Part shown: in pieces, positions 25,138 to 35,460 of the stretch
How the letters are laid out: the number at the start of each line of letters is the position of its first letter
Numbering within the stretch: the stretch's first letter is position 1
Assembly (NCBI RefSeq): GCF_015291645.1
Contig: NZ_CP030055.1
Location: 5,580,001 to 5,644,000, forward strand
Reading direction: 5' to 3'
Length of the DNA stretch: 64,000 bases
Source of the DNA: Bradyrhizobium sp. CCBAU 53340
Lineage (GTDB): Bacteria > Pseudomonadota > Alphaproteobacteria > Rhizobiales > Xanthobacteraceae
The notes under the pieces: generated by a model
Databases searched by the model: none
Told to the model about the DNA's origin: nothing
The model's input: the letters and a program-made list of their open reading frames with translations, nothing else
Made by a program: the position numbers and the translations under genes

Positions 25138-27504
25138 TCAGATCGCCGGCTTGTCGGAGCCCTGCAGCTTGCCGTGCAAATTGATCAGCCACATCGCCGT
25201 CGGCCGCAGGATGAAAAGGTCCGCGACCAGCGCCGCCACCATCGAGAAGGCGCTGAGCCAACCGAACAGCCGCAGCGACGGCAGATCCGAGAACACGGTG
25301 ACGACGAGGCCGCAGGCCAGCACCACCGTGGTCAGGATCAGCGCCGGGCCGACCAGCACGGTCGCGCGTTCCACCGCGAGCGCCGAACCGACGCCCGGCT
25401 TGCTCTCCAAACGGAGACGATTGAGGAAGTGGATGGTTGCGGAGAGGCCGAGGCCGAACGAAACGGTGAGCGCGACGACGCTGGCGAACTGTAACCCCTC
25501 GCCCATCGCCCACAGCACCGTTCCCGACATCACCACCGGGAAGATGCCCGGCAGGATGCAGGCGAACATCACCACCCAGGAGCGGAAGGCAAGGCCGATG
25601 AAGATCGCCACCAGCGCGAATTCGACGGTGAGGCCGCGGTTCAGCTTCTCGATCATGCCGGCCGAGTTGCGCGCGGCGATGGCGGCAAGACCGGTAACGG
25701 CGACCTCGTAGCCGGGATGCTTCTTGCGCACGGCATCGAGCTCGCCGTCGAGCTTGTCGACGATCGGCAACAGCTGGCTGGAGTCCTTGTCCGGCACGCG
25801 GCCGGCCACGACCACCGCATCCTGCTCGGCGTCGATGAAACGCCGCACCAGATGCTCGGGGATGACGCCCACATATTCCTTCAGGGTCGCGACGTCGCTG
25901 CTGCCGGCCTTTTCCGCCAGCCAGCGGCGCAGCGTCTCCAGCGACCAGACGTTGCCGACGCCCGCCGCCTTCTCGACGGTCGCGTGCACGTCAGCGATGG
26001 TTTGCAGCGTCTCCGGCGAGTAGAGCGTTTCACCCTTGGGGAACGTGATCAGCACGTTGACCGGATTGGCGCCGGTCAGCTTGGCGTCGAGCCGGTTGCT
26101 GGCGGCCACTGCCTGGCGCTTGTCCGGCACCTGGTCGGCGAGCCGGTAACGCGGCTGAAGATTGGCGTAGACGATGCCGAGGCTGCCGACGAACAGCAGC
26201 GCGATCAGGCTGAACAGGCCGGGCCGGCCGACCATGCGCACGGCGATCCAGTAGCAGAAATTGCGCAGCGCCTGCACGCCGGCATCCGCGCTCTGGAACT
26301 TGACCGCAAAGACCTTCTCGTTGCGCACGAACAGCACGCCGAACACCGGCACCAGCGACAGCACCGTGATCAGCGCGATGATGGTGGCAGCGAGGCCCGC
26401 CTCGCCGAACTTGCGGATCAGGTCGGAGTCGGAGAACTGCAGCGCGATGAAGGAAATGCCGGCGGTGCCGTGCGTCAGCACGCAGGCGGGGCCCACCACC
26501 AGCACCGCATTCTTGAACGCGGTGAACTTGTCCTGCCCCGCGATCAGCCGGTCGCGCGCGGCGAAAGTCAGCTGCATCGAGTCCGAGAACGAGATCACCA
26601 TGATGAGCGGCGTCATCACGTTCAGGAACATGTTGAGATTGAAATTGGCCCAGCCGAGCGCCCCGAGCGCGATCAGGATCGCGATCATCGGCGGGAACGC
26701 CGCCACCACCATGAAGGAGATCTTGCGGAAGAAGATGATGGCGATGATGCAGCCGGCGAGAATGCCGAGGATGTTGTAGGTGAGGCCATCGCGCTCGACC
26801 GCGTTGCGGATTTCGAGCTGCATCACCGGCACGCCGGAGAGCTGCACGCTGAGCCCGGTGTCGCCGAGATCCTCCTTCATCAGTGCGCGGATATCGCCGA
26901 CGGTCTTGCCGAGCTTGCTGGAGGCGACCACCTCCGGATCGAGCGAGAGCACGATCAGTGCGAGCGTGCCGTCCTCGGACAACAGCTTGCCGCGGATGAT
27001 CTCGTTGTTCTTGACCGTCTCGATGAACTGGTCATAGGCCGCGCCCTCGGGCAGCTCGGCCGGGAACAGCGCGGCCGGCAGCTTGCCCGGCGCCGGCGCC
27101 TGGCGCGCCGAGAACAGCGAGACCAGACCGCGCGTGCCCTCGACCAGCTGCATGTCGGTGATGAAATCGCGCAGCTTCTCGAGGTTATTCCGCGCCAGAA
27201 GCGTCTTGCCCTCGACGACGACGAGGACGTCGAATTCCTCGGCCGGGAACTTCTTCGTCACCTCTTCGTACTGGCGGAATTCGCGGGTGTTGGAGCGGAA
27301 CAGCTGCGACAGCGAATCGTCGATCTTGATCCGCTCGATGCCGAACACGGCGCCGACGATCAGCGCGACCAAGATGATGCAGGAGACGATCGGCGCCCGG
27401 ACAGCAATCAGCCCGAGGCGCTCCAGCCCGAAGGCGATGGAGGACGCAGGCCCCTGCTCGACCTTGTCGACATGAACCTCACTCTCGCTGTGCTTTTCGA
27501 GCAT
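25138..27504 (-). CDS. Second RND/MMPL-family exporter
   Basis: This 788-residue inner-membrane transporter has the duplicated MMPL/patched-like layout. Span 1 (about 35-55) leads to a periplasmic domain, then a bundle of about five or six spans (about 245-410), a second periplasmic domain (about 440-640) and a second bundle (about 640-780). It is clearly related to, but distinct from, HpnN in the same region. Proteins of this class move lipids or hydrophobic compounds. The gene ends 638 bases upstream of eutC's stop side and reads in the same direction as hpnCDE. Hopanoid or squalene transport is plausible by context only. Confidence 0.85.
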   Translation of the reverse strand: MLEKHSESEVHVDKVEQGPASSIAFGLERLGLIAVRAPIVSCIILVALIVGAVFGIERIKIDDSLSQLFRSNTREFRQYEEVTKKFPAEEFDVLVVVEGKTLLARNNLEKLRDFITDMQLVEGTRGLVSLFSARQAPAPGKLPAALFPAELPEGAAYDQFIETVKNNEIIRGKLLSEDGTLALIVLSLDPEVVASSKLGKTVGDIRALMKEDLGDTGLSVQLSGVPVMQLEIRNAVERDGLTYNILGILAGCIIAIIFFRKISFMVVAAFPPMIAILIALGALGWANFNLNMFLNVMTPLIMVISFSDSMQLTFAARDRLIAGQDKFTAFKNAVLVVGPACVLTHGTAGISFIALQFSDSDLIRKFGEAGLAATIIALITVLSLVPVFGVLFVRNEKVFAVKFQSADAGVQALRNFCYWIAVRMVGRPGLFSLIALLFVGSLGIVYANLQPRYRLADQVPDKRQAVAASNRLDAKLTGANPVNVLITFPKGETLYSPETLQTIADVHATVEKAAGVGNVWSLETLRRWLAEKAGSSDVATLKEYVGVIPEHLVRRFIDAEQDAVVVAGRVPDKDSSQLLPIVDKLDGELDAVRKKHPGYEVAVTGLAAIAARNSAGMIEKLNRGLTVEFALVAIFIGLAFRSWVVMFACILPGIFPVVMSGTVLWAMGEGLQFASVVALTVSFGLGLSATIHFLNRLRLESKPGVGSALAVERATVLVGPALILTTVVLACGLVVTVFSDLPSLRLFGWLSAFSMVAALVADLFILRPTAMWLINLHGKLQGSDKPAI

Positions 27505-27693
27505 GCCTTGTCCAGTTCCTAAATCGGCTCTAGCTGTGAGCTTATTGCGCCCCGCGAACGGCTTGAAAACGCCATACCAATGGGAGGCTTGCCCGTTGAA
27601 AATGCGCGGAAAATCGCCGGCAGCGGTTTAGCAGGTCAAGCGCCCTTCTCGCAAGCACGCCGGGAGGCTCCGAATCGATCAAGATGCGGCGAT

Positions 27694-27722
27694 TTTGCCG
27701 GAATGCCCGTCATTCCGGCAAA
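27694..27722 (-). terminator. Hairpin overlapping the eutC stop codon
   Basis: TTTGCCGGAATG (27694-27705) and CATTCCGGCAAA (27711-27722) are perfect 12-base arms around a 5-base loop. The right arm contains the last codons of eutC and most of its stop. No T run follows leftward, so it may be a 3' stabilising stem rather than an intrinsic terminator. Confidence 0.6.
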
Positions 27723-28495
27723 GCCGAGCCAATTCGACGCGGCGCGCGGTCGGCGCTCTCGTCCTTGAGCGTGACGCCGGTGACCTGGCGTGCCAGCCCC
27801 TCGCGGACCAGCCAGGCGATCTTGCAGGCCGCCTCGTCATAGCTCAACCCAGCCTTGTGGATATTCGACACGCAGTTGCGCTCGGCATCGGTCAGGCCGG
27901 GCTTCGGCGCGAAGGTCAGATAGGCTCCGAGGCTGTCCGGTGCTGATAGCCCCGGCCGCTCGCCGATCAGCACCAGAACCATGTGGGCGCCGAGGATGGC
28001 CCCGATCTCGTCGCCGAGCGCGACCCGCGCGCCTGAGGCGACGACGACATGGCCGATCGCGACGGCCTCACCCTCGCCGAGCAGCGGCAGCAGGCTTTGC
28101 AGCAGCGCGACGGCATGGGCATGGACCGCCGCGGCCGACAATCCGTCGCCGATGACGATCGCAAGCTGGCACGGTGCGCTGGCCCTCTCCGCCAGCGCCG
28201 CGGCAGAGCCGGCATCGAGCTGCCGTCCGAGATCGGGCCGGCGCAGATAATCCCCGCGATCGGGGGCCCGGCTGCTGACCTCGGTTGCGGCAAGGCCGAG
28301 CGCCCTCACCGCGACAGCCAGATGCGGCGCGTCGAAGGCGGCATGCACGGCATCGCGGGCGCGCGCATGGGCCAGCGTGAAATCGAGCAGCGGCTTTGTC
28401 GGCAGGCTCGCGCCACTGCGCCCGAGCGCGACGCGCGCAGGCGTGAACGACCTGAGATCGATGGTCGGGCGCGCCGGAACGGGCTTGTCGCTCAT
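27710..28495 (-). CDS. eutC: EutC: ethanolamine ammonia-lyase small subunit
   Basis: EutC is the small subunit of adenosylcobalamin-dependent ethanolamine ammonia-lyase (ethanolamine to acetaldehyde and ammonia). The 261-residue protein has family segments [15 protein letters not shown] (about 38-52), [15 protein letters not shown] (about 115-129), [19 protein letters not shown] and the Cys-bearing ERNCVSNIH. The ATG at 28495 overlaps the stop of the preceding radical-SAM gene by 4 bases. Its partner eutB is separated from it by that gene. I see no microcompartment shell, eutA or eutH genes nearby. Confidence 0.93.
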   Translation of the reverse strand: MSDKPVPARPTIDLRSFTPARVALGRSGASLPTKPLLDFTLAHARARDAVHAAFDAPHLAVAVRALGLAATEVSSRAPDRGDYLRRPDLGRQLDAGSAAALAERASAPCQLAIVIGDGLSAAAVHAHAVALLQSLLPLLGEGEAVAIGHVVVASGARVALGDEIGAILGAHMVLVLIGERPGLSAPDSLGAYLTFAPKPGLTDAERNCVSNIHKAGLSYDEAACKIAWLVREGLARQVTGVTLKDESADRAPRRIGSALPE

Positions 28496-30078
28496 TCGGC
28501 GGGAACGGATGCTTCGCGCAGCCGGATCGAATAGTTCGAGGCGTTCTGCTTGCCGCTGGTGGCCGCGCGCGCAAAGGTGATGAGATGATGCGCGATCATG
28601 GTGCAGCCGATCAGCCCTTCGATGTCGCCGCGCTTGATGCGCCCCAGCGCAAACTTCCAGAACACGCGCCTGTAATTGCCGAGCACGCCCACCTTCCAGA
28701 AGATGTTGCGGAGCATGACCAGGCCGCGCCTGATATTCGGCCAGGTCTTCATCTCGTCCGGCACCGGCATCTTCAGGCGATTCACATAGACGTTGTCGCA
28801 TTGATACTGGAAGCGGGCGTAGACCTTCTCGGGCTCGTAGGCGACGCTCATGGCGTGCTTCCAGGACGCGACGACCTCGTCATAGGGCAGCAGGAAATCG
28901 ACGTTGGAATCGCGGCCGTCGTCATCGACCAGACGCCCTTCCTTTTCCAGACGGTCCCACAGCGGCGTCTTCGGCAGCGCCTGGAGCAGGTTGATCGTGA
29001 GCAGCGGAATGCGCGATTCCTCGACGAAGCCGAGCAGCGCCTCGGTCGTGTTCGGTTTGTCGGTATCGAGGCCCATGATGATGCCTGACACCACCTCCAT
29101 GCCGTAGGAGTTGATGGTGCGCACGCCCTCCAGGATCGGGACCATCATGTTGTGGTCCTTGTGCATCGCCTTCAGCGCGTCGGGATCCGGCGTCTCGATG
29201 CCGCAGAAGATGGTGATGAAATAGGCCTCGCGCATCTTCTCGAGGATCTCAGGGCGTTTTGCGATGTTGAGCGTCGCCTCGCAGGCGAGCCGCATCACGT
29301 AGCCGGTCTTCTTCTGCCATTCGATCAGATGGGGCAGCAGATCCATCGCCGCCTTGCGATTGCCGATGAAATTGTCGTCGACGAAATAGACCGTGTCGGT
29401 CATGCCGCATTCGCGCAGGCGATCGAGCTCGGCGATGATCTGCTGCGGCGTCTTGATGCGCGGGTTGCGGCCGTACAGGCCCGGGATGTCGCAGAACTCG
29501 CACTGATAGGGACAGCCGCTGGAGTACTGGATACTGCCGAGGAAGTACCGTTTCACGTCCGCAAGTTCATAGGCCGGAATCGGAAACTCCGTCATCGGCA
29601 CGCGGTCCTTGGTGGTCAGCACCACCTGACGCTCGGGACGCGAGGTATCGCGCGAAAGAATTGCGATCAGCTCGTTGGTGGCGTCGCCGAGCTCGCCGAC
29701 ATGGAGATAGTCGAACGACGGATAATAGTCCGGGCAGGCGCTGACTGAAGGACCGCCGAGCGCGACCGGCAGGTCGAACTCATGGGCGCGGCGGCAGATG
29801 TCGTTCATCTGCTGGCGCTGGATGTGCATGCCGCTGACGAACACGGCTTCCGCCCATTCGAACTCGTCCTTGGTCGTCGGGCGCAGATTCTCGTCGACGA
29901 ATTTGACCTGCCATTCCCTAGGCAGATAGGCCGCGAGCAGCAACAGGCCCTGCGGCGGCATGAAGGCGCGGACGCCGTCCGTCAGCGGATAGGCGTGCTC
30001 GAAGGTGCCGAAGGACGACGTGTAGCGCGGGAAAACGCAGAGGATATGCCGGATCGTTCCGTTGCTTTCAGCGCGCAT
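28492..30078 (-). CDS. hpnP: Probable HpnP: hopanoid C-2 methylase (B12-binding radical SAM)
   Basis: The protein has 528 residues with an N-terminal cobalamin-binding-like domain (about 10-150; [27 protein letters not shown]). A radical-SAM domain follows, with CPYQCEFC giving Cys189, Cys193 and Cys196. The pattern [20 protein letters not shown] and the tail [17 protein letters not shown] match what I know of Rhodopseudomonas HpnP, which makes 2-methylhopanoids. ATG 30078 follows GGGGGAAG; a GTG six codons earlier is possible. The gene lies between eutB (162 bases upstream) and eutC (4-base overlap). Other B12 radical-SAM methylases are the alternative, but the hopanoid context is strong. 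Confidence 0.78.
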   Translation of the reverse strand: MRAESNGTIRHILCVFPRYTSSFGTFEHAYPLTDGVRAFMPPQGLLLLAAYLPREWQVKFVDENLRPTTKDEFEWAEAVFVSGMHIQRQQMNDICRRAHEFDLPVALGGPSVSACPDYYPSFDYLHVGELGDATNELIAILSRDTSRPERQVVLTTKDRVPMTEFPIPAYELADVKRYFLGSIQYSSGCPYQCEFCDIPGLYGRNPRIKTPQQIIAELDRLRECGMTDTVYFVDDNFIGNRKAAMDLLPHLIEWQKKTGYVMRLACEATLNIAKRPEILEKMREAYFITIFCGIETPDPDALKAMHKDHNMMVPILEGVRTINSYGMEVVSGIIMGLDTDKPNTTEALLGFVEESRIPLLTINLLQALPKTPLWDRLEKEGRLVDDDGRDSNVDFLLPYDEVVASWKHAMSVAYEPEKVYARFQYQCDNVYVNRLKMPVPDEMKTWPNIRRGLVMLRNIFWKVGVLGNYRRVFWKFALGRIKRGDIEGLIGCTMIAHHLITFARAATSGKQNASNYSIRLREASVPAE

Positions 30079-30240
30079 CGAACTTCCCCCAACCACGTTC
30101 CACTGATGGTACTGACGAGGTCACCAGACACATAGCGTAACGCTGCGACCGGATTTCCTCAATATTATGGCACCGAACTAATTCGTGAGACGCGCCAATG
30201 GTTTCCCGGGTTCACGCCGATGGGCGGAGGTTTTTTCGCA

Positions 30241-31623
30241 CTACGCGATCAGCCGGGAGGCAAAATCGGGCAACAGGCCTGCGTCACCGGCAAGCCGGAA
30301 GTCGGCGCCGGCAATCCCCGTCTGCGCCAGCCAGTCGTCGAACTCTGGCGCGCGGGCCGAACCGAAGACGTCGCGGACATAGAGCGCGTCGTGGAACGAG
30401 GTGGACTGGTAGTTCAACATGACATCGTCGGCGCCCGGCACCCCCATGATGAAGGTGACGCCGGCAGCCGCGAGCAGCGTCAGGAGGTTGTCCATGTCGT
30501 CCTGGTCCGCCTCGGCATGGTTGGTGTAGCAGATGTCGACCCCGAGCGGCAGGCCGAGCAACTTGCCGCAGAAATGATCTTCCAGCCCCGCCCGGATGAT
30601 CTCCTTGCCGTCGTAGAGATATTCCGGACCGATGAAGCCGACGACGCTGTTGACCAGCAATGGCGCATAGGCCCGTGCCACCGCATAGGCGCGCGCCTCG
30701 CAGGTCTGCTGGTCGACGCCGTGATGGGCGCCCGCCGACAGCGCCGAGCCCTGGCCGGTCTCGAAATACATCACGTTGTCGCCGACCGTGCCGCGCTTCT
30801 GAGATAGCCCGGCCGCCTGTGCCTCCTTCAGCATGGCAAGATCGATGCCGAAGCTGCGGTTGGCGGCCTCGGTGCCGGCGACCGACTGGAAGACGAGATC
30901 GACAGGCACGCCCTGCCCGATCAGCGACAGCGTCGTCGTGACATGAGTCAGCACGCAGCCCTGCGTCGGAATCTTCAGCCGCGCGATGATCTCGTCCAGA
31001 AGCCGCAGCAACTGGGCGATGACGGCCGGATCGTCGCTCGCCGGATTGATGCCGATGCAGGCGTCACCGGCCCCGAGCAGCAGGCCATCGAGAATTGAGG
31101 CGGTGATGCCCCTGGCATCGTCGAAGGGATGGTTGGGCTGGAGCCGCGTGCTCATCCGGCCCTTCAGGCCGATGGTGTTGCGGAAGGCGGTCGTGACCTC
31201 GCATTTCCGCGCCGCCAGGATCAGGTCCTGATTGCGCATCAGTTTTGACACCGCGGCTGCCATCTCCGGCGTGACGCCGGGCGCGAGCTTGCGCAGGACC
31301 TCCGGCGTGGCCGCGTCCGACAGCAGCCAGTCGCGGAAAGCTCCGACCGTCAACGAGGAGACCTGCGCAAACGCCCTGGCGTCATGGCCATCGATGACGA
31401 GGCGGGTGACCTCGTCGGCCTCGTAGGGGATGACCGCCTCGTTAAGGAATTGACTTAAGGGAACGTCCGCGAGCGCCATCCGTGCGGCAATCATCTGCTT
31501 GGCGCTGCCCGCGGCAATCCCGGCCAGCCGGTCGCCGGAACGCGGCGGCGTCGCCTTGGCGAGGAGGTCGCGCAGGTCGGGAAAGGTGTAGGTCGTGGCG
31601 TCGATGGCGTGGCGGTAGACCAA
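30241..31623 (-). CDS. eutB: EutB: ethanolamine ammonia-lyase large subunit
   Basis: EutB is the catalytic large subunit, a 460-residue TIM barrel binding adenosylcobalamin with EutC. Numbering lines up with the enteric enzyme: Arg160, Gln162, Glu287 (in YFETGQGS) and Asp362 (in GVDICYTNH) are all present, so the active site is intact. The start is TTG at 31623 with a GGAGG site about 5 bases upstream; the following MVYRHAIDATTY matches the family N-terminus. It heads a leftward operon eutB, hpnP, eutC. Product acetaldehyde would need oxidation elsewhere. Confidence 0.94.
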   Translation of the reverse strand: MVYRHAIDATTYTFPDLRDLLAKATPPRSGDRLAGIAAGSAKQMIAARMALADVPLSQFLNEAVIPYEADEVTRLVIDGHDARAFAQVSSLTVGAFRDWLLSDAATPEVLRKLAPGVTPEMAAAVSKLMRNQDLILAARKCEVTTAFRNTIGLKGRMSTRLQPNHPFDDARGITASILDGLLLGAGDACIGINPASDDPAVIAQLLRLLDEIIARLKIPTQGCVLTHVTTTLSLIGQGVPVDLVFQSVAGTEAANRSFGIDLAMLKEAQAAGLSQKRGTVGDNVMYFETGQGSALSAGAHHGVDQQTCEARAYAVARAYAPLLVNSVVGFIGPEYLYDGKEIIRAGLEDHFCGKLLGLPLGVDICYTNHAEADQDDMDNLLTLLAAAGVTFIMGVPGADDVMLNYQSTSFHDALYVRDVFGSARAPEFDDWLAQTGIAGADFRLAGDAGLLPDFASRLIA

Positions 31624-31931
31624 AGGCCCCTCCGGGGTTCATCGGCCAGTGGCCGAGTCCAGACGATCTTGAAGGCAATCCCGGCGGCAGGGAATAGGCG
31701 CTTGGCGGCCTTCCGTGCTTGCCGATGTCGGAACAAGCTGCGCAACCGCCTGACCGCGACCCGCCGGGAGCCGCTAAGGCTGAGGCAACGGGCTGAAATG
31801 ACGCGTATTTCCGCGGAGGCCGGCTGCTGCCCGCGTTAACACCACATCCACCTTCGTTCTGCATAATTTTGCATCAGTTTTACATAACCGTGCTCACCGG
31901 CCGCCGCTGGCCGTTCCAGGCCCTGAACACC
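31624..31931. other. Divergent intergenic region between eutB and a chemoreceptor
   Basis: These 308 bases contain no supported gene. They must hold the eutB operon promoter and that of the chemoreceptor. I looked for a cobalamin-riboswitch B12 box on the eutB strand and did not find one. Confidence 0.5.
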
Positions 31932-33662
31932 ATGACATCAAACCGATCCGGGAATGCCGCCAGTCTGGCTGGGCGTTTCACACTGACCACCAAGCTCTAC
32001 GCGATCTTCGCGCTATTCGCCGTGCTCACTGCGGCGATCGCGATTCTATCCGATTACAACAGCCGCCGCAGCGCCGATCTGACCAGCGCGATCGAGACGG
32101 CGAATGCGGCCGCACTGAACGTCGAGCGCGTCAACTCGCTGGTCTATGCGGTGGTGATGGAATCGCGCGGCGTCTACATGTCGACGGACCCGAAGGTCGT
32201 GAAGAAGTTCGGCGACGGGCTGCTGAAGTTCAACGATCAAATCCTGGGCGTGGTCAAAGGCTGGGAGAGCATCGTCAAGGCTGACGACGCCGAGCAATTC
32301 GCGACCTTCAAGAAGCGCATCGAGCAGTTCGTCGAGTTCCGCAAGGAGCTGGTGCGCCGCGGCGTCGAGATCAATGCCGCCGCGGGTCGCGAATGGGGCG
32401 ACAACGACGCCAACCGCGCCGTACGCTCGGCGCTGAACAAGGATCTCGAGGCGCTGTCCAAGGTCTATGCCGAGCGCGCCAAGCAGATCGCGCAACAGAC
32501 CGAGACCAACCGCACGCTGTCCTTTATCCTGACCTGCCTCGGCGGCGTGGCGCTGGCGCTGGTCGTGATCGGCATCATCATCATCGCCCGCTCGATCGCC
32601 CGGCCGCTCGCCGCGATCACGGCCACTATCAAGCAGGTCGCCGACGGCGCCGAGAATGTCGTGGTGCCGCACGCCGGCCGCGCCGACGAGATCGGGGCGC
32701 TGGCCCGCGCCATCGAAGTGTTCCAGGGCGCGATGGACCGCAACCGCAACCTCGCCTCGCAGGTCTCGCAGGACTCGGCCACGCGCGAAGAGCGCGCACA
32801 CCACATCGAGCAATCCGTCGAGGCGTTTCGCGAAGCGATCGGCGCGATCATGCGTGGCCTCAGCGACAATGCCAGTGTCATGCGCGAGACCGCGCAGACT
32901 ATCACCCGCGTCACGGCGGACGCGAACAGCCGCGCCGGCATGGCTGCCAATGCCACCGAGCGGGCATCGCACAATGTCACCGCGGTGGCGGGCGCGGCCG
33001 AGGAGCTGTCCACATCGGTCGAGGAGATCGGCCGCCAGGTGCGGCAGAGCGCGGGCGCGGTCGAGCAGACCGGCCAGCGTACCGAGAAGTCGATCGCCGA
33101 GATCGAGAGCCTCGCGGCCGCCACGCAGCGCATCGACGGCGTGCTGACCCTCATTCAGACGATCGCCGAGCAGACCAATTTGCTCGCGCTCAACGCCACC
33201 ATCGAGGCTGCGCGGGCCGGTGACGCCGGCCGAGGCTTTGCCGTCGTCGCCCACGAGGTCAAGGCGCTGGCGGGACAGACCGCGAAGGCGACCGCCGACA
33301 TCAGCGAGAACGTCGCGATGATCCAGTCATCCACCCGCAACGCGGTCGATGCGGTGCGCGAGATCGGCGGCGCGGTGCGCGAGATCAACGAGGTCACCAC
33401 GGCGATTGCCGGTGCCATCGGCCAGCAGGACCAGGCCACGCGCGAGATCTCCTCCAATGCGCAGTCGGCAGCCCAGGGCAACGAGACGCTGGTCGCCAAC
33501 ATCACCTCGCTGCGCGATGCCATCGGCGAGACCGATACGGCGGCAGCGTCCGTGCTGACGGCGGCCAGCAGCCTGACCGCGACCGCGGACACGCTGTCGC
33601 GCGAGGTGGAAAAATTCTTCCAGAACCTGCGCGCAGACAACCGCCTCGCCAAGGCGGGATGA
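31932..33662 (+). CDS. Methyl-accepting chemotaxis protein
   Basis: This 576-residue chemoreceptor has a first span at about 18-38 and a helical periplasmic sensor (about 40-190). A second span at about 198-218 leads to HAMP (about 218-272) and a cytoplasmic signalling domain with the hairpin tip [20 protein letters not shown]. The start at 31932 puts the basic N-terminus right before the first span; the frame continues to 31869 without added hydrophobic sequence. The sensor helices resemble the four-helix-bundle type. Ligand unknown. It stands alone, next to the eut/hpnP operon but divergent from it. Confidence 0.93.
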   Translation: MTSNRSGNAASLAGRFTLTTKLYAIFALFAVLTAAIAILSDYNSRRSADLTSAIETANAAALNVERVNSLVYAVVMESRGVYMSTDPKVVKKFGDGLLKFNDQILGVVKGWESIVKADDAEQFATFKKRIEQFVEFRKELVRRGVEINAAAGREWGDNDANRAVRSALNKDLEALSKVYAERAKQIAQQTETNRTLSFILTCLGGVALALVVIGIIIIARSIARPLAAITATIKQVADGAENVVVPHAGRADEIGALARAIEVFQGAMDRNRNLASQVSQDSATREERAHHIEQSVEAFREAIGAIMRGLSDNASVMRETAQTITRVTADANSRAGMAANATERASHNVTAVAGAAEELSTSVEEIGRQVRQSAGAVEQTGQRTEKSIAEIESLAAATQRIDGVLTLIQTIAEQTNLLALNATIEAARAGDAGRGFAVVAHEVKALAGQTAKATADISENVAMIQSSTRNAVDAVREIGGAVREINEVTTAIAGAIGQQDQATREISSNAQSAAQGNETLVANITSLRDAIGETDTAAASVLTAASSLTATADTLSREVEKFFQNLRADNRLAKAG

Positions 33663-33671
33663 CAGCACGTC

Positions 33672-33693
33672 CACCGGCCCTGCAGGGCCGGTG
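33672..33693. terminator. Hairpin between convergent genes
   Basis: CACCGGCCC and GGGCCGGTG flank TGCA, a perfect 22-base palindrome 9 bases after the chemoreceptor stop and 28 bases from the stop of the convergent gene. There is no T run on either side, so it is a probable rather than certain terminator. Confidence 0.6.
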
Positions 33694-33721
33694 ATGCCCC
33701 TCGTCGCGTTCGACGTGCCCG

Positions 33722-35221
33722 TCAACGCACCAGCGAAGGCGCCATCGCCGCCCTGCTCTTGGATTGATCGACGAAGATCCTGACGCGGCCGACGTCTTCA
33801 ACTTCGCGGTAGCGACTGAGCTCCGCCTGGAGCTCGGGATCCGACTTGGCCCAGGCCAGCCAGTCGAACGGCATCGCATTCAGCAGAACGGTATCCACGA
33901 GGATCACGTCCGGCCGGCCGTCCCGCAGGTCCGCGAGCAAGTGCCGCCGCTCGAAATCGATGATGCCGTCCAGCTTTGCCCGCTCGCGTTGAGCGAGCTG
34001 CGGGTTCTTCTGCAGCAGTGTCGCGCCGGCCGCCAACACTTGCACGCAGGAATGGCCCACCCAGGTGCCGTTGATCCGGCGGACCAGCGGATGCCCCAAC
34101 GCCACGTGATCGCCGATGGTGATCAGCCGCGGATGCGGTGCGAGGGCCTCGACGCGCTCGTCCAGCGCCGGAAACGGCCGCACCTCTATCGACAAGCAGG
34201 ACACGACGAACATGATGAAGGCGAGAGCTCCGATCATGCCCGGCAACCGCAGGGTCTTGGTGCGGGCCAGCAGCAACGGCGCAGCGACCGCAAACATGCA
34301 CAGTGCAAACGCCGTGTAGGTCCAGTGCTTGCCCTGGAGAACGAAGCTCGCGGCGCCGCCGACTGCCGCGGCCAGCCACGGCGTCGCATCACCGCCCAAC
34401 TTGAAGTCGCGGGGCGCGAGCAGCCGCAAGAGCGCGATGGAAGCGGCCAGCACGATGACCGGGAATGGAAGCAGATCGCCGAGACTCATCCGCAACGGCA
34501 GATACGCGGCCGTGACCATCGGCGCATATGTCAGCAGGTAGTCGGGAAAGACGATGGCGAGGATCGCCCCGTAGCCGATGACGATTGCAGCCGCCGTCAA
34601 TACTTCCGGAGAGAACAGCGGCCTCGGAGACCGTTGACGGAAGACGGCAAGGAGAACCGGAAGTCCGACGACGAGAGCAAGATGGGGCTTGATGCTCATG
34701 GCCAGCCCCGCGCCCAGTCCCGCCAGGACGGCAACCGGTCCAGGTGCAAGACCGCGCCAGCGGATTGCCGTGACGGCGACGAAAGGGGTCAGTGCAATGA
34801 CGGCGATGTGTTCACGTTGTCCGAACACGCCGCTTGGAAGAATTGCGAACAGGAACGCGAGCAGGCACGTCGCAACGATCCTCTCTCCGGCTCCCAGCTC
34901 TGCCGCCGCAGCGGCACGATCGATCATCAGCAGCGCGACAACGATCTCGATCATGATCAGGACGATCACGATGATCTCGGGCGCCATGCCGGTCAGTCGC
35001 GCAAGCATCAACGCCGGCATATACAGATAGACCGACAGCGGCGGATTCAGTTCGAAAACGTCGACACCGAGCTTGGCGCCGTCCAGAACCTTCTCGCCTT
35101 CGGTCAGCAGGCAGCCCAGATCGGCGTTGAGGATGGCAGGTAGCTGAACGAGCAGCGCGATCGCGAGGATCGCCGCCACGATCGCCCAACGCAGCCTCAT
35201 GCTGAGATGGTTTACCGGCAT
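33722..35221 (-). CDS. Polytopic membrane protein, GT-C glycosyltransferase-like
   Basis: This roughly 499-residue integral membrane protein has about ten hydrophobic spans in the first 390 residues and a soluble C-terminal domain. A periplasmic loop after span 1 carries DVFELNPPLSVYLY; acidic residues in the first loop are typical of GT-C lipid-linked sugar transferases. FGQREHIAVIALTPF also fits bacterial uncharacterised members of that group. No donor or acceptor can be named. I used ATG 35221 (MPVNHLSMRL); ATG 35200 and an upstream TTG are alternatives. The gene is not in an operon. Confidence 0.65.
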   Translation of the reverse strand: MPVNHLSMRLRWAIVAAILAIALLVQLPAILNADLGCLLTEGEKVLDGAKLGVDVFELNPPLSVYLYMPALMLARLTGMAPEIIVIVLIMIEIVVALLMIDRAAAAAELGAGERIVATCLLAFLFAILPSGVFGQREHIAVIALTPFVAVTAIRWRGLAPGPVAVLAGLGAGLAMSIKPHLALVVGLPVLLAVFRQRSPRPLFSPEVLTAAAIVIGYGAILAIVFPDYLLTYAPMVTAAYLPLRMSLGDLLPFPVIVLAASIALLRLLAPRDFKLGGDATPWLAAAVGGAASFVLQGKHWTYTAFALCMFAVAAPLLLARTKTLRLPGMIGALAFIMFVVSCLSIEVRPFPALDERVEALAPHPRLITIGDHVALGHPLVRRINGTWVGHSCVQVLAAGATLLQKNPQLAQRERAKLDGIIDFERRHLLADLRDGRPDVILVDTVLLNAMPFDWLAWAKSDPELQAELSRYREVEDVGRVRIFVDQSKSRAAMAPSLVR

Positions 35222-35460
35222 ACCTAAGGCGTGACCGCTTGTTGTGATGCCGGCAGAAGCGCTCGTCCCGAGCGGAAGCGGTCTGATCTCTTTCAACTGG
35301 GTGAACCTGCCGTGGCGTCCTCGGGGCCACTCTCAGCCAGCAGTCGTTACTATTGTGCTACGATGATCGAATGCGTATGGCCCTTGGGTTCCCGGCTGCC
35401 CCCGGTCCGATCCGCCGCCGACGTGAATGAATCCGGGGCCTCCGGGAGCGTGCTCCGCCC

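Noticed and set aside
25717..27522. 601-residue frame antisense to the second RND transporter
   Set aside because: Extremely rich in Arg, Asp, Glu, Gln and His, typical of the complement of a membrane-protein gene.
31624..31931. Cobalamin riboswitch upstream of the eutB-hpnP-eutC operon
   Set aside because: I looked for the B12-box consensus on the coding strand and did not find it.
33764..35143. Arg/Gln/Asp-rich frame antisense to the polytopic membrane protein gene
   Set aside because: Composition is that of a shadow; the sense frame gives regular membrane spans.
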